A stretch of DNA of 64,000 bases from Adiantum capillus-veneris. Taxonomy: Eukaryota > Streptophyta > Polypodiopsida > Polypodiales > Pteridaceae. Location of the stretch: the NCBI GenBank assembly GCA_014529385.2, contig CM043958.1:123990817-124054816 (forward strand). Direction: 5' to 3'. This document shows positions 24,401 to 36,400 of the stretch, in pieces. How positions within the stretch are numbered: position 1 is the stretch's first letter; each line of letters starts with the position of its first letter. The notes under the pieces were generated by a model. The model saw only the letters and a program-made list of their open reading frames with translations, ran no database searches and was not told the origin of the DNA. A program made the translations under genes and the position numbers.

Positions 24401-27400
24401 CGCCGGCCCACTCTGATACGTGGGTCATGCGATACTTTAACTTCATAAAGGTCTGCAACGCTTGCTTCTTTGGGCCGCACCAAAAGCGACAAATCTTCTG
24501 TGGCTCCTTGAATGCTTCGACTTCGTCCATAGTCATGCTTCTACCTTCTTCAAGAATCTCTGAAGCTAAAAATTCCTGAAACTACTTCCAACACAAAAAC
24601 ATGAACATACCCATTCCATGTAAAGTGACTGGAAAAAATCTAGTCTTCTCTAAAGACTGTGCATGCAATGTAGATGAACATATGGACGGAGTGCCAAACC
24701 GTTCATCAAACACATGCAAACAATGAGATAGAATCTTTTCTTTCTGATCTAAATCAATCAACTTTGGCAAAACACAATGGAAAAGCCGATGCTTGGTGTC
24801 ATACTTTCTTGTGCTCTTTCTACGACTGTGTCATACCAAGGAAGAAACATGAAATGTGACTTCCTTGAATGCAAACATTTCATCTTCTTATGAGAAATCC
24901 GCATACATCCGTGCTCATCCATGAGTGAATCGAGCTCAACGTACAATATGGCATGCCTTGGAAAAGGGATCACAAAGAGACGTTGACTAAAATACAGGAA
25001 ACGATCACGAATGAAACACTCGAACAACGCGTGCTGACGAATCATTCGCACACATAGTACTTCCTGTAAGGGTTCTGTGGACCTAGGCTCGAGAGCCAAG
25101 ATCGGTTCGTTGTGTTTGATTGAACCTGCAAGGAGGTTAGCTTCGCTCGAAAAAGCATCAACTAAACCATCATCCTTGTGAACAATCACGTCTTGATCAT
25201 ACAAATCATCATGCTTGTGAGAAAACACATCTTGATCATCATGCAAATCATCATGCTTGTCCTTATCATCCAAATCATCATGCTCATCATTATCATGCAA
25301 AATTCTTGTGTATCATTTTAATAGACTTGGACACTCCAAGTCAAGAATCAAAGGACAAGAGAGTGGCTAGGGTTTCACTCTCAGACTCTGCGTCCAGATG
25401 CTCTGAGAAGTCAGGGCCCAAGCCACTTATTTAAAGTTTACAAGGGATGCCAAAAGCAGAGCCCCAAAAGCCTGAAAGCTAAAGCTCTTTTCCCTCTCTC
25501 ACAGAGAGCTTCCGAAAGCAAAAGCAAATTCTTTCTCTCTTTCTCATTGCATAGAGAAAAAGCAAAATTTGCGTTGCTCATCATTATATATATAGCCTTC
25601 GCGATTTTCGGAAATTAGGGTTTCTGGCAAAAATTAGGGTTTTTGCTGTCCGTAGCCACGTCATCACTTTGTGACATACCCCCCCTCTTGAAAGCATTGT
25701 AATCGACCGCGATTATGCCTGCAAAACCGACAAAAGCCATAAACCGTCTTAGCAGACACTGACTGTTAGTACCTATGTACTAGGAACACACATCTAGCAC
25801 ATGTACAAAATCGACAGTCACATCACAGGACATCACCAGACATCACAGGACATCACATGACATTCAACATTCATTCGGATCTTAGACCATGATTTATCGG
25901 CAATGTAGCTAGCAATCACATCTAGGTCCAATTGGGACCTCATCGATGTCCTATTGCAACCATGTCTATTCGAGGTCAAGTAGACCAAAATGCTGCAGTC
26001 ATTTCGTCTATCAGTTCGTGCACTCACAAGAAGTCAAGAACAAATCAGTATCATAATCAGGAATTCCATTTCATAAAGTCATCCAGCAGAATACTGTCAG
26101 CTCTCAGTATCCCTGAAGCTCAAAGAGACATCAGTGACTTTAGTATCAAAATCAAGGCATCTGTTGACAAAGGAGCGGAGTAACTCCCCTCTTGTGCATC
26201 CCACTGCACCAGATCTTCGGCCAAGCTGAATTTCTGGGTTCCGTTTGGAGTAGACTATGTTAAACCAAAACATCGAGGTAAAGTTTCACAATCCGAGGAG
26301 TATCTGCTAGGTTCTCCTCCTCCATCCACTTCGCATCAAATGCAGGAAAGTTCTTGAACTTAACCAAGAACCGCCTTCGGACTTTACCTTCTTCGTATCC
26401 GTATGTGCCAAAATCTGTTCAAGAACAAGGGTCTCCTCGTTTTCTTCCACTGCGGGTTGCTCATCAGGCTCCCCATCATCAAGCACATCACCCTTAACAG
26501 GTTTCAAGAGACTCACATGCTATGCATTGTGAATCCTCCAAGTATCCGGCAGTTTCAATCGGAAGGAGACATCATTTATCTTTTCAGTTATCTGGAAAGG
26601 TCCGTAGTATCGCATACTAAGCTTTGGAAAAAGCTTCTCCTTTCCCTTTTTCTTTCTTAGGCGTGCCTTCTTAAAAGTAAGAGCACCCAATCATCCTCCT
26701 TCAGTTTCAAGTCGCGACGATGGCGATCCGCTGCCTTTTTCTGTCGTTCTTGAGACTCCTGCAAAGTCTCGCGAACCTTGGCAAAAGCCGTATCCAAATC
26801 TCGCGAATATTCATCCGCTTCAAATATCTAATCTTTCGTGCTCAAGAAGGATGGAACCTTCGTAGCACTTTCAATAATCTCAAATGGCGTCTTCCCCGTC
26901 GAAGAGTGTATCTTGTTATTGTAGGCAAATTCCACCAAAGGTAAGTTCTTTTCCCATTGAGTCTTCTGATCCGAGATACAAGACTTCAATAAATCTAAAA
27001 CCACTGAATTGGCAATCTCAAATTGCCCGTCAGTCTGCAAGTGGAACGATGACGAGAACTGCAACTGCGTGCCAATGTTCTCCCAAATTGCCTTCAAAAC
27101 AAACTCATAAATCTGGGGTCTCTTTCGGAGACAATGGTCTCAGACGTGCCATGTAATCGGAAAATCATCGTGATCATTCTGTGTAATCCATTGCAATTCT
27201 TTCCCAGGGGTGGGTGGGTATGGGTAAAGGTTGTAACAATCCCTGTGCCTTATGCCTGTCAAACTTGACCTTCTGGCATACCAAGCAACTGCGCACAAAC
27301 TCTTCCACATCCTTTTTGAGTCTCGGCCAAAAGAAGTATCTCTCTACCCCGTTCATGGTGGTAGCAATGCCGTGGTGACTCGTAAAAGGTGGACAGTGGC

Positions 27401-30400
27401 ATTTAGTCATAACCTTTGCCCTCAACGGTTGTGTAACGCACAACATTTTTCATCAAGTAGCCTTCCCGAAGGGAGTATCCAGCTATTGTCTCCCCATCCC
27501 GTATCCGTGTGAAAATATCTGCAAAATCTGTGTCTGTGGCATACTGATCGACCATATCCTCGAAGCTCCTATGATGTATCGTGGAAATAGCCAGAACCAA
27601 CGGCTTCCGAGAGAAAGCATCTGCCACCACATTCTTCTGTCCCTGCACATGGACAATCTGGAAGTGAAACTGTGACAAGATGTTCGCCCACCGCATCTGC
27701 TTTTCCGAAAGCTGCTTCTGTGACAATAAGTAGCGTAAATTCTGATGGTTTGTAAAGATAGTAAAATCCGCTCCGAGTAGGTAATGCCGCCACTGAGTAA
27801 GAGCATGGATAACCGCCAAAATCTCTTTCTCATATATCTGTGTTGTCATCTCCGGCCTAGAGAACAATCGGCTCTCATAAGCTATGACATGGCCTTCTTG
27901 CATCAAGACCGCACCTAGACTACGACCACAAGCATCACAATATACTTCAAATGACTTCTGCAAGTCCGGCAAAGTCAAAACAGGTCCTGTAGTCAATTTC
28001 TCTTTCAAGGTCTGAAAGGCAGTCACCTCTGTGGATCCCCACGAGAAAGGTACTCCTTTCTGTGTCAAGATATGCAAAGGGGAAGCAACCTCTGCAAACT
28101 TTCATATGAACCGCCTGTAGTACGAACACAGTCCCAAGAAGCTTCTAACTTCATGGACATTCCTCAAATCGGGCCAATCACGGATAGGCTCTATCTTGGC
28201 CGGGTCCATTTGCACTCCTGTTGACACAATGTGTTCCAAAAAGTGTATCTCTGGTATGAAAAATTCACTTTTCTTTGCATTAATCACTAACGTGTGATCT
28301 CGTAATGCCTGAAAGACTTGAAGCAGATGATCTCTGTGTTCTGCCTCATTCTTGGAGAAAACAATGATGTCGTCAAAGAAAGTGCCAACAAATAGCCTGT
28401 ACTCTCGAAAAATCCTGTCCATCATCCGGTTAAATGTCGTAGGAGCATTGGTTAAGCCAAAAGGCATCACCAAAAACTCAAATAACCCAAAAGTCGTCCG
28501 AAAAGCTGTCTTGTAGACATCTCCTGGCGCTATCCTGATCTGATGATATCCACTCTTCAAGTCAATCGTGCTAAAGCAGGAGGATCCCTGTAACCTGTCG
28601 AGTATATCATCGATCCTAGGAATCGGAAATCTGTTCCTGATGGTGATTTCGTTGAGAGCGCCATAATCGATGCACATTCTCCAAGATCCGTCTTTCTTTT
28701 TCAAAACCAACAACACTGGAGAAGTACTAGGCTGGACAAGACCCTTTTCCAAAAGGTCTTTCACTTGGTTCATAATCTTTTCATTTTGTACTCGGCTCAC
28801 ATGGTAAGGTGGCCAATTCGGTGGCGTGCTTCCAGGTATTAGATCAATGGTTTGATCTTCAGGTCCTCTGAAAAGCAATCGGCATGAGTGTGGAGAAAAA
28901 TCTTGGCGTTCTTTTGATCAGGTCAAAACATATTCAACCTTTATCCATCGTTCAGTTCTCTCCCAAAAGAATGAGTAAGAAACTGAAGTTCATCAAGTAC
29001 AATCTCTAAGCCCTTCATTTATCAAAGTCGCTTTCTCGGCCCGGTAGTCAACCACGGCGTAGTCCTTGTGGTACCAAGGGATCCTGAGTAGAACGTCACT
29101 CGCGTGCCCTGAACACCTCTGTCATTGCAAACGAAGTTTGCCAATGCTCGGTGTAATGGCAACATCCCATCCGGGGGCCAGTCGAACTACCTCTGCCTGT
29201 GGCGTCAGTGTAACAGACTTGGACACTCCAAGTCAAGAATCAACCGCGACAACACCAAATAACCACTTCAAAACAATTCACAGATCACAATAGATTTGCA
29301 CTGGCCCGGCGGAGTTCCGTGCCTAGAGATATTGGCCCCAAAGACTGGCGCCCCTTTCGGTATTTCTTTTTATATTAATCAATCATCAAAGTACAAGAGA
29401 GCGGTTAGGGTTTCACTCTCAGACTCTGCGTCCAGATGCTCTGAGAAGTGAGGCCCTCACCCCTAATTTAAAGGTTAGAAGGGATGTCCAAAAGCAGAGC
29501 CCCAAAAGCTTCAAATCAAAAGCAATTGCTCTCTCTCTCTCACAGAGAATCAAAACATGAAAGCAAAAGCATTCTCTCTCTCTTTCTCATTTAAGTAGAG
29601 AAAAAGCGAAATTTGCGTCGCTCATCTTTTTCCAAAAAAATAAAAAATTTCAGCCTCCGCGATTTCCGAAAATTAGGGTTTATGGCTTTTGTCGGTTTTG
29701 CAGGCATAATCGCGGTCAATTACAATGCTTTCAAGCGGGGGGTATGTCACAAAGTGATGACGTGGCGGACAACAGAAACCCTAATTTCTGCCAGAAACCC
29801 TAATTTCTGCCAGAAACCCTAATTTCTGCCAGAAACCCTAATTTCTGGAAATCGCGGAGGCTGAAATTTTAATTTTAATTTTTTTTTTTTTTTTTTTGGA
29901 AAATGATGAGCGACGCAAATTTCGCTTTTTCTCTACTTAAATGACAAAGAGAGAGAGAATGCTTTTGCTTTCATGTTTTGACTCTCTGTGAGAGAGAGAG
30001 CAATTGCTTTTGATTTGAAGCTTTTGGGGCTCTGCTTTTGGGCATCCCTTGTAACCTTTAAATTAGTGGTGAGGGCCTCACTTCTCAGAGCATCTGGACG
30101 CAGAGTCTGAGAGTGAAACCCTAACCGCTCTCTTGTACTTTGATGATTGATTAATATAAAAAGAAATACCGAAAGGGACGCCAGTCTTTGGGGCCAATAT
30201 CTCTAGGCACGGAACTCCGCCGGGCCAGTGCAAATCTATTGTGATCTGTGAATTGTTTTGAAGTGGTTATTTGGTGCTGTCGCGGTTGATTCTTGACTTG
30301 GAGTGTCCAAGTCTGTTACAGTCAGTCTGTCGGGCGTAATCTCCAAATCGAGCCGCCAATTCTAAGTGAAAAGAAGTTGGCCTTGGCTCCTTCAAAAGAG

Positions 30401-33400
30401 CTTCCTGATCCTTCACTTTGCCCCAAAAGCGGCAAAGTTTGTACTTTCATTCATTAGATTCGGTGCAGGTTCCACTCCATGTGGTACCAGTTCTGTTTTT
30501 CTATCTGCCTTTTCTGCCACGTTCCTCAGCTGCTCTCGAACTCTCAGGCCTGTCGTCGTCTTTATTATTCTGTTCTTTCTGTGCCTTTTTAGGGCACTTC
30601 GCGGAGATATGTCCATGTTCCCCGCATCCAAAGCACTTCCCCTCTCTGATGAAGCGAGCTCTCTCCTCAGGAGTAAGCTTGGGTCGTGTATCCTTTTTCT
30701 CTGGGTTGCTCTTTTTCTTTCTACTTTCATTCCCAGAAGTCCTGTTCGGAGTCCTGTTCGGCTCGTTGTGTCATGGCCTCATCTGTGGGGTAGGTCAGAC
30801 TGCCAGAGTGAATGGCAAAGCCCCGCTTCGCATGACTCATCAACTCCTGAATAGAAGTTGACTTCTGTTCCAAGCAGTGATCTCGGATCTTTGTAGGTAG
30901 ACCCAAGGTAAACCGCTCAATCTGTTCTCTGAATGAGATCTTCTTGAATGAAGAGGCGGGTAGAAAAGAGCTCCAAAATCTTTCACAATAAGCATTGATT
31001 GTATCTTTCTTGGTCATCCGAAGATGGTTCCAAGTAGCTCGTATATCTCGTTCATATTCTTGCGTCAACCAAGAAGAAATAAAAAGCTTCTTAAATTTCA
31101 GCCATTTAACTGGCGCAGTCTTGTTTAAAAGAAGCGTGGACCACCAAGTACGAGCATTCCTCTTAAAGTAAGAGGCAGCTCTCCGAATCTTGGAGTGCTC
31201 TGAATAGCATCCTCCCGCGAAAGCGATGTCAAACTGCTGTATAAAAGACAAAGCCTTCGAAGCATCTGAGTATCTTGAAAAAGTATCAAACTTGATCGAG
31301 TGGCCACCTTCCTTAAACTCTCGGACTTTCTTGCTTTTATCTTCGAGAAAGTCATACTGGTTAGCTTTGTAAAAAAATTCTTCTTGTTCGTATAAAAGTT
31401 TCCGTCATCGGAATCTGAGCCGTCTGTAGACGAGTCCTCAGTAGAACTGTCAGTCTCTGGGCGAGATGTAGCCTTCTTTGCCTTTTTCTTGCCCTTTTCG
31501 AAGCTTTGTTTCTTGCTTCGCTTTTTGCTTTTTTTGTCTTCTTCGCTTGAGTCTGAAGAGCTAGAAGAACTGTCAGAAGAAGAAGAAGAACTGGGTAAGC
31601 CTTCAAACTTGACACGCTTCTTCTGTTTCTTTGCCTTGTCGAATGTCGACCGACGACCCAAATATCCCGGGAAATCAGTGCCTTTCTTCTGCTTTTTGCC
31701 GTGCTTTTTGTCTTTCTTTTGCACGTCGAAAAGCTGAGCAATCCGTGCATCAGCCACGTTCTACAGCTCCTTCTCCGTATATTTCTTGGAGGCAGAAGGT
31801 TTCTTGAGAGCGGGTTTTGGGAGTGGTGTTGTGGTTCTCTGCCACACCGTCTGTACCTCTTCCAAAGAGGTCTGGTTCATATATTTTGCCATCTTCGGGT
31901 CCTTGGCAAAATTGAGCATCATCTTTGTTGCATCGCCAATCAATTGACGACGCTCCATCTCTTGCTGCTCTGCCTGAGTAGGCCTAGGTGGGCCATACTC
32001 CGTGCCGGAATCTTCGTTGTGATCCCTGCCCGCATCTCCAGATGCAGAGGGAGTTGACTGATCATTGCTTGAAGCCATAGGTGCCGCGGAAAAAAAATTG
32101 GGGATCGGATTTCCCGTAGAAGAGAAATCGGCCGTGCTCTGATACCACTGTAACAGACTTGGACACTCCAAGTCAAGAATCAAAGTACAAGAGAGTGGCT
32201 AGGGTTTCACTCTTAGACTCTGCGTCCAGATGCTCTGAGAAGTGAGGGCCCAAGCCACTTATTTAAAGTTTACAAGGGATACCAAAAGCAGAGCCCCAAA
32301 AGCTTGAAAGCAAAAGCTCTTTTCCCTCTCTCACAGAGAGCTTCTGAAAGCAAAAGCAAATTCTCTCTCTCTTTCTCATTGCATAGAGAAAAAGCAAAAT
32401 TTGCGTCGCTCATCATTTTTTTTAAAAAGCCTCTGCGATTTCCGGAAATTAGGGTTTCTGGCAGAAATTAGGGTTTGCAGTAATTTTAGGGTTTCTGGTA
32501 GAAATTAGGGTTTTTGCTGTCCGTAGCCACATCATCACTTTGTGACAATCATGCTGGAGAAGACGAGACCGAGAGAGTCTCCTTCTCCCGAATCTCTTGC
32601 ATCTGTGCCTGCACTTGAGAAAAGAATCGGAACAAGGCGGCTTTCCTTTCCTTGTGCTCATGTTCTATGGCTGCCATTCTTTCTTCGTTTCTGCTTTTCT
32701 TTCTGCGTGTCTGCGATCCATTTTTGCTTTTCTTTCTTTGCATTCACGATCAAATTCTGCCATTCTTTCTGCTTTTCTTGCTTCGCGTTCTAACTTCTTG
32801 TCCATCATCATCTTGTCGAAAGCTGCCATAGGAAAAGAATCGGAACAAGGTGGCTTTCCTTTCCTTGTGCTCATGTTCTATGGCTGCCATTCTTTCTTCG
32901 TTTTTACTTTTCTTTCTGCGTGTCTGCGATCCATTTTTGCTTTTCTTTCTTTGCATTCACGATCAAATTCTGCCATTCTTTCTGCTTTTCTTGCTTCGCG
33001 TTCTAACTTCTTGTCCATCATCATCTTGTCGAAAGCTGCCATAGGATCTGGTGCAATCTTTGGCGTAGATGGGGAAGGGTCGGAAAAACCTCCTGGTGAG
33101 GAAAACTCTTCTTCGCCACTTCCATGCTCACCACCTCCATGCGAAGTATCCATTCCGCTTCGGGTGATGACCATCCACTGAAGTCTTGGGTTCTTAAGTT
33201 CGTGGGTCTTGGGTTCTTGGGTTCTGAGGTTCTTGAGTTCTTGAGGTTCTTGCGGGTCTTGAGGTTCTCGCGGGTCTTCTTTCGCTTGCAATCTGTGCTA
33301 GAGAAGCATCTTCTCTTCACCCGAGTTCTGCTCTTTTTTGCGACCCCTTTGCTGCCTTGCGCTCACACCAAGGTTTCTTTTTCCCATCTCACGTCGATTG

Positions 33401-36400
33401 GCCGGCCGCTAAGTGCACGGTACGCTCTCAATGAGTGAAAAGAGGCACAAGGGGAGGTTGGACAAGCCCTTCTTTCTTGGGTTTCCTGTCACTCTTCAAA
33501 AACACGATTAGGAATCGACACAGCCAAGAGGACTTGGGTTACGTGCGACTGCAACAAGCAAAAAAAATTATGTGGTTCTTGTGGTTCTTTCCTTGAGTGA
33601 TACAGAACACTGCCAAAGCTTTGATACCAATGTAAGGTGCAGCGGAAGTGAATGTTGAACTTTGCTCAAGATGAGTGCTCCGAACTGTGCTCAAGGGTTC
33701 CTTTTACTTACGGAAGGGAGAGTGTAACAAACTTGGACACTCCAAGTCAAGAATCAACCGCGACAGCACCAAATAACCACTTCAAAACAATTCACAGATC
33801 ACAATAGATTTGAAGTGGTTATTTGGTGCTGTCGCGGTTGATTCTTGACTTGGAGTGTCCAAGTTTGTTACAGAGAGTCTTCCGTTCCTTTAGTGAGAGA
33901 GTGCAATGGACACAAACAAAGTGAATGGACACTGTGAATGGAAGTGCATGAGAGATAGAGAGAGAAGAATACGACACCAGACTGTTGTCAAACCCTCCTC
34001 CGAAGGCCCCACTCTCTATGGCGAGAGCGGTCTACTTATGATTGCACAAATCTCTACAATGCTTGGACTTGCCGACGATGTCGACGACGATGAGGACGAC
34101 GACGAGACGGGCTGAAATCTGAAAATGCTAATGTCACGATTGTGACGTGTTCTGCAAGATTGTATTACCTTTCTTGCCCGGTTCTCTTGCAGATACGAAG
34201 ACGTACCAGTTCAGAGACCCTTGTTCTTGAAAGAATGTACCTCTTCGTCCAAGAGTCGCATCTATTCGGCGAATAGCCATGTCTCTTCGGCGAATGGCTG
34301 CACCTCTACGCCGAATGGTCACGACTCTACAGCAGAGAGACACAACTATTGGCCTAGGGTCATGTCTTTTGACCAAGGGCCACGTCTCTTCATTGTGTCT
34401 CTTCAGATTCTATATAAGAACGCCATTGTAACACATTTCAATCAATCAAACATTCAGTCTCTTGTTCTCAAGTTCTGTTCAGAGTTCAGTTTTCATTTTT
34501 AAGTTTAAGTATGAATAAACATACATAATAAGCGTGTTCTTCACAGTGGTATCAGAGCAAAATTTTTTCCCGGGCCTTTGGACTTGGCGTCTACCTAGCT
34601 TCGTCGTTGCCTACCCTTCCCGCAACCCTCACCTCGTGAGTTGTATGACAGCAGAGGAAAGATGGTGGCCAATTGCCTACGTGTATGCGGTAACTCTTAA
34701 CTGTTCTCTTTAATTCAGAGAAAAAAAGAAAAAAGGAATATAAAGAGGGCAGACAACCGTGTGTGCGAGTGTGTGGTGTACCCAGAATATATGTGTGGCG
34801 TGTACCCGAAGGTTCGTATGTGCAGCTGGTACATGTAGTGTTGTGCCTTTTCGCCACACCTCTTCCCAAGCAACAGAGCACATCACCAAGCGACGTCCTC
34901 AAGCGACAACAGAGTTTAGAGTTCGTGCGCTGGCTGAAAATTTTTCCACGCTGGCTGCCTTATGAAGCGTTGCTGAGTTTTTTTACGTTGAGGTTATTAT
35001 TTTACGCTGGCTGCCTGACCCTTCATAAGCTTATAATTTATTAAAGTGCCCAGCCTCCCCAAATTTGGGTGACCGGCCATAAGAGGTGTTTCATTAACTT
35101 AACCCAGTTATACAACATGGCTACAAATGATTCCTCGCAACGAACCAGCATCACAGCGAAACTGTGCAACGCTGGCCTTCTTGCGATTACTTCTTCTAGC
35201 CACACACTCCACGTCGCGGACTTTACCTTCTCATGGATGATGACGCATACGACGTGCCTGTTCCGTATCTGTCATACGTAGACGACGTGCTAGAAGAAAT
35301 TCTTCCCGAAAATCCTCCTCCCCGCGAATCATCTCCGATTCGTTGGAACCCGACATCATACTAATTCTAGATTCTCCAGAGCCGGAAATTGCGGAGATCC
35401 CTGCGTCTATACCTATTCCTGCACCCGTTCCAGAGCAGGCTGTTCCGGAAGTACCGGAGGGGATTCCGTCTCCCACGTACTCTCTCGAACCTCCGAATCC
35501 TCTCGAAAGAGAGTATCTGATGCACATCTCGCAACGCCGTTTCGGGTTCCAGAGGTGGTCAGTGTGGCGGATTACCATTCGGTGCAAGCAGACAGAGTTG
35601 CCACATTACGAGTTCTTTTTGACTCGTTTCCCATTCGTCGCACATCATATTCCGGCTTGTTACGTGGATAACCTCTCCGAGATCCAGACTTCCCACACAT
35701 TAATTCCTTTCCACGCAGAGGAAGTCATTCTAGATTACACTCCACTGACTCCAAAGCTCGACGAGATCGAGGATTTTACGGAGGACGACCCAACATTCGT
35801 TGAGTTCGCGGAGCCACTGCACACACCGCCTACTTTACCTACAGGTTGGTCTTTTCTAGCCTCCCCTCGCTACGAGCTGTGAGCTCGTCATGTCGGACTC
35901 AGGGACACAGCAGGGACAGGTGGACGGAGCCGCACTCTTAGCCGCCATTCAGCAACAGTTTGAGGCCCAAGCTTCACGATAGGCCCAGTTCGAGCCTATG
36001 CTCCAGTCCTTGCCAAATGAAGTTAAAGCCCTAACACAGCCGACACCTCAGCAGGACGGCAGTTCTACATCTTCCGTACGTGGCGAAGATCAAGCCATGC
36101 CGGATCTACGTGATGAGGTTAACAATCCTGAACTTAAATATTTATTTCGATTAATTACAGAATCTAATTAAAAAAAAGTGAACATCAAACCCCTTGAACC
36201 TTATGATTTGATCAATGGATTTTTAAGATGGACAATTACTTTAATAACCTGGACATAACAGAACAAAAAAAAGTTGCTTTGGTTGCTAGCCTCTTGAAAG
36301 ACACTGCCTTTCTTTGGTGGCAAAATCGGGTTGCCTTAGGAAAACAAACACCGACGCGGGCCAAATTCAAGCGCGCAATATGCAAAGCCTTTGTGCCAGC

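Larger units (their letters stand above)
28879..30400 (-). pseudogene. Gypsy-1 protease region, split by the palindrome
   Basis: Frames right of the insertion read [11 protein letters not shown] and frames left of it read [18 protein letters not shown] and [20 protein letters not shown]. The last matches the C-lobe ILGxPWL...IDW pattern of retropepsins. The 1,112-bp palindrome (29209-30320, TSD GTCAG) lies between them. The catalytic D-S/T-G is not recognisable. Confidence 0.6.
25317..32547 (-). mobile_element. Gypsy-1, degenerate chromovirus-like Ty3/gypsy element
   Basis: LTRs at 25317-25676 and 32149-32547, TSD ATCAT at 25312-25316 and 32548-32552. In LARD-A the matching uninterrupted site reads GTGTATCATGCTTTGG (about 21000), which confirms the insertion. 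Order on the - strand is primer site, gag, CCHC, protease, RT, RNase H, integrase, chromodomain-like end, PPT. This is Ty3/gypsy order. Damage includes a stop between RT and RNase H, a deletion in integrase and frameshifts in gag. A palindromic LTR insertion splits the protease. Confidence 0.9.

Noticed and set aside
29345-29356. TGGCGCCC in the conserved box as a tRNA-Lys primer site
   Set aside because: It matches only 8 bases, lies inside LTRs rather than next to them, and a proper initiator-Met site exists in gypsy-1.
29774-29849. CRISPR-like regular repeats
   Set aside because: The units are directly contiguous without spacers, lie in an LTR of a eukaryotic element and contain telo-boxes.
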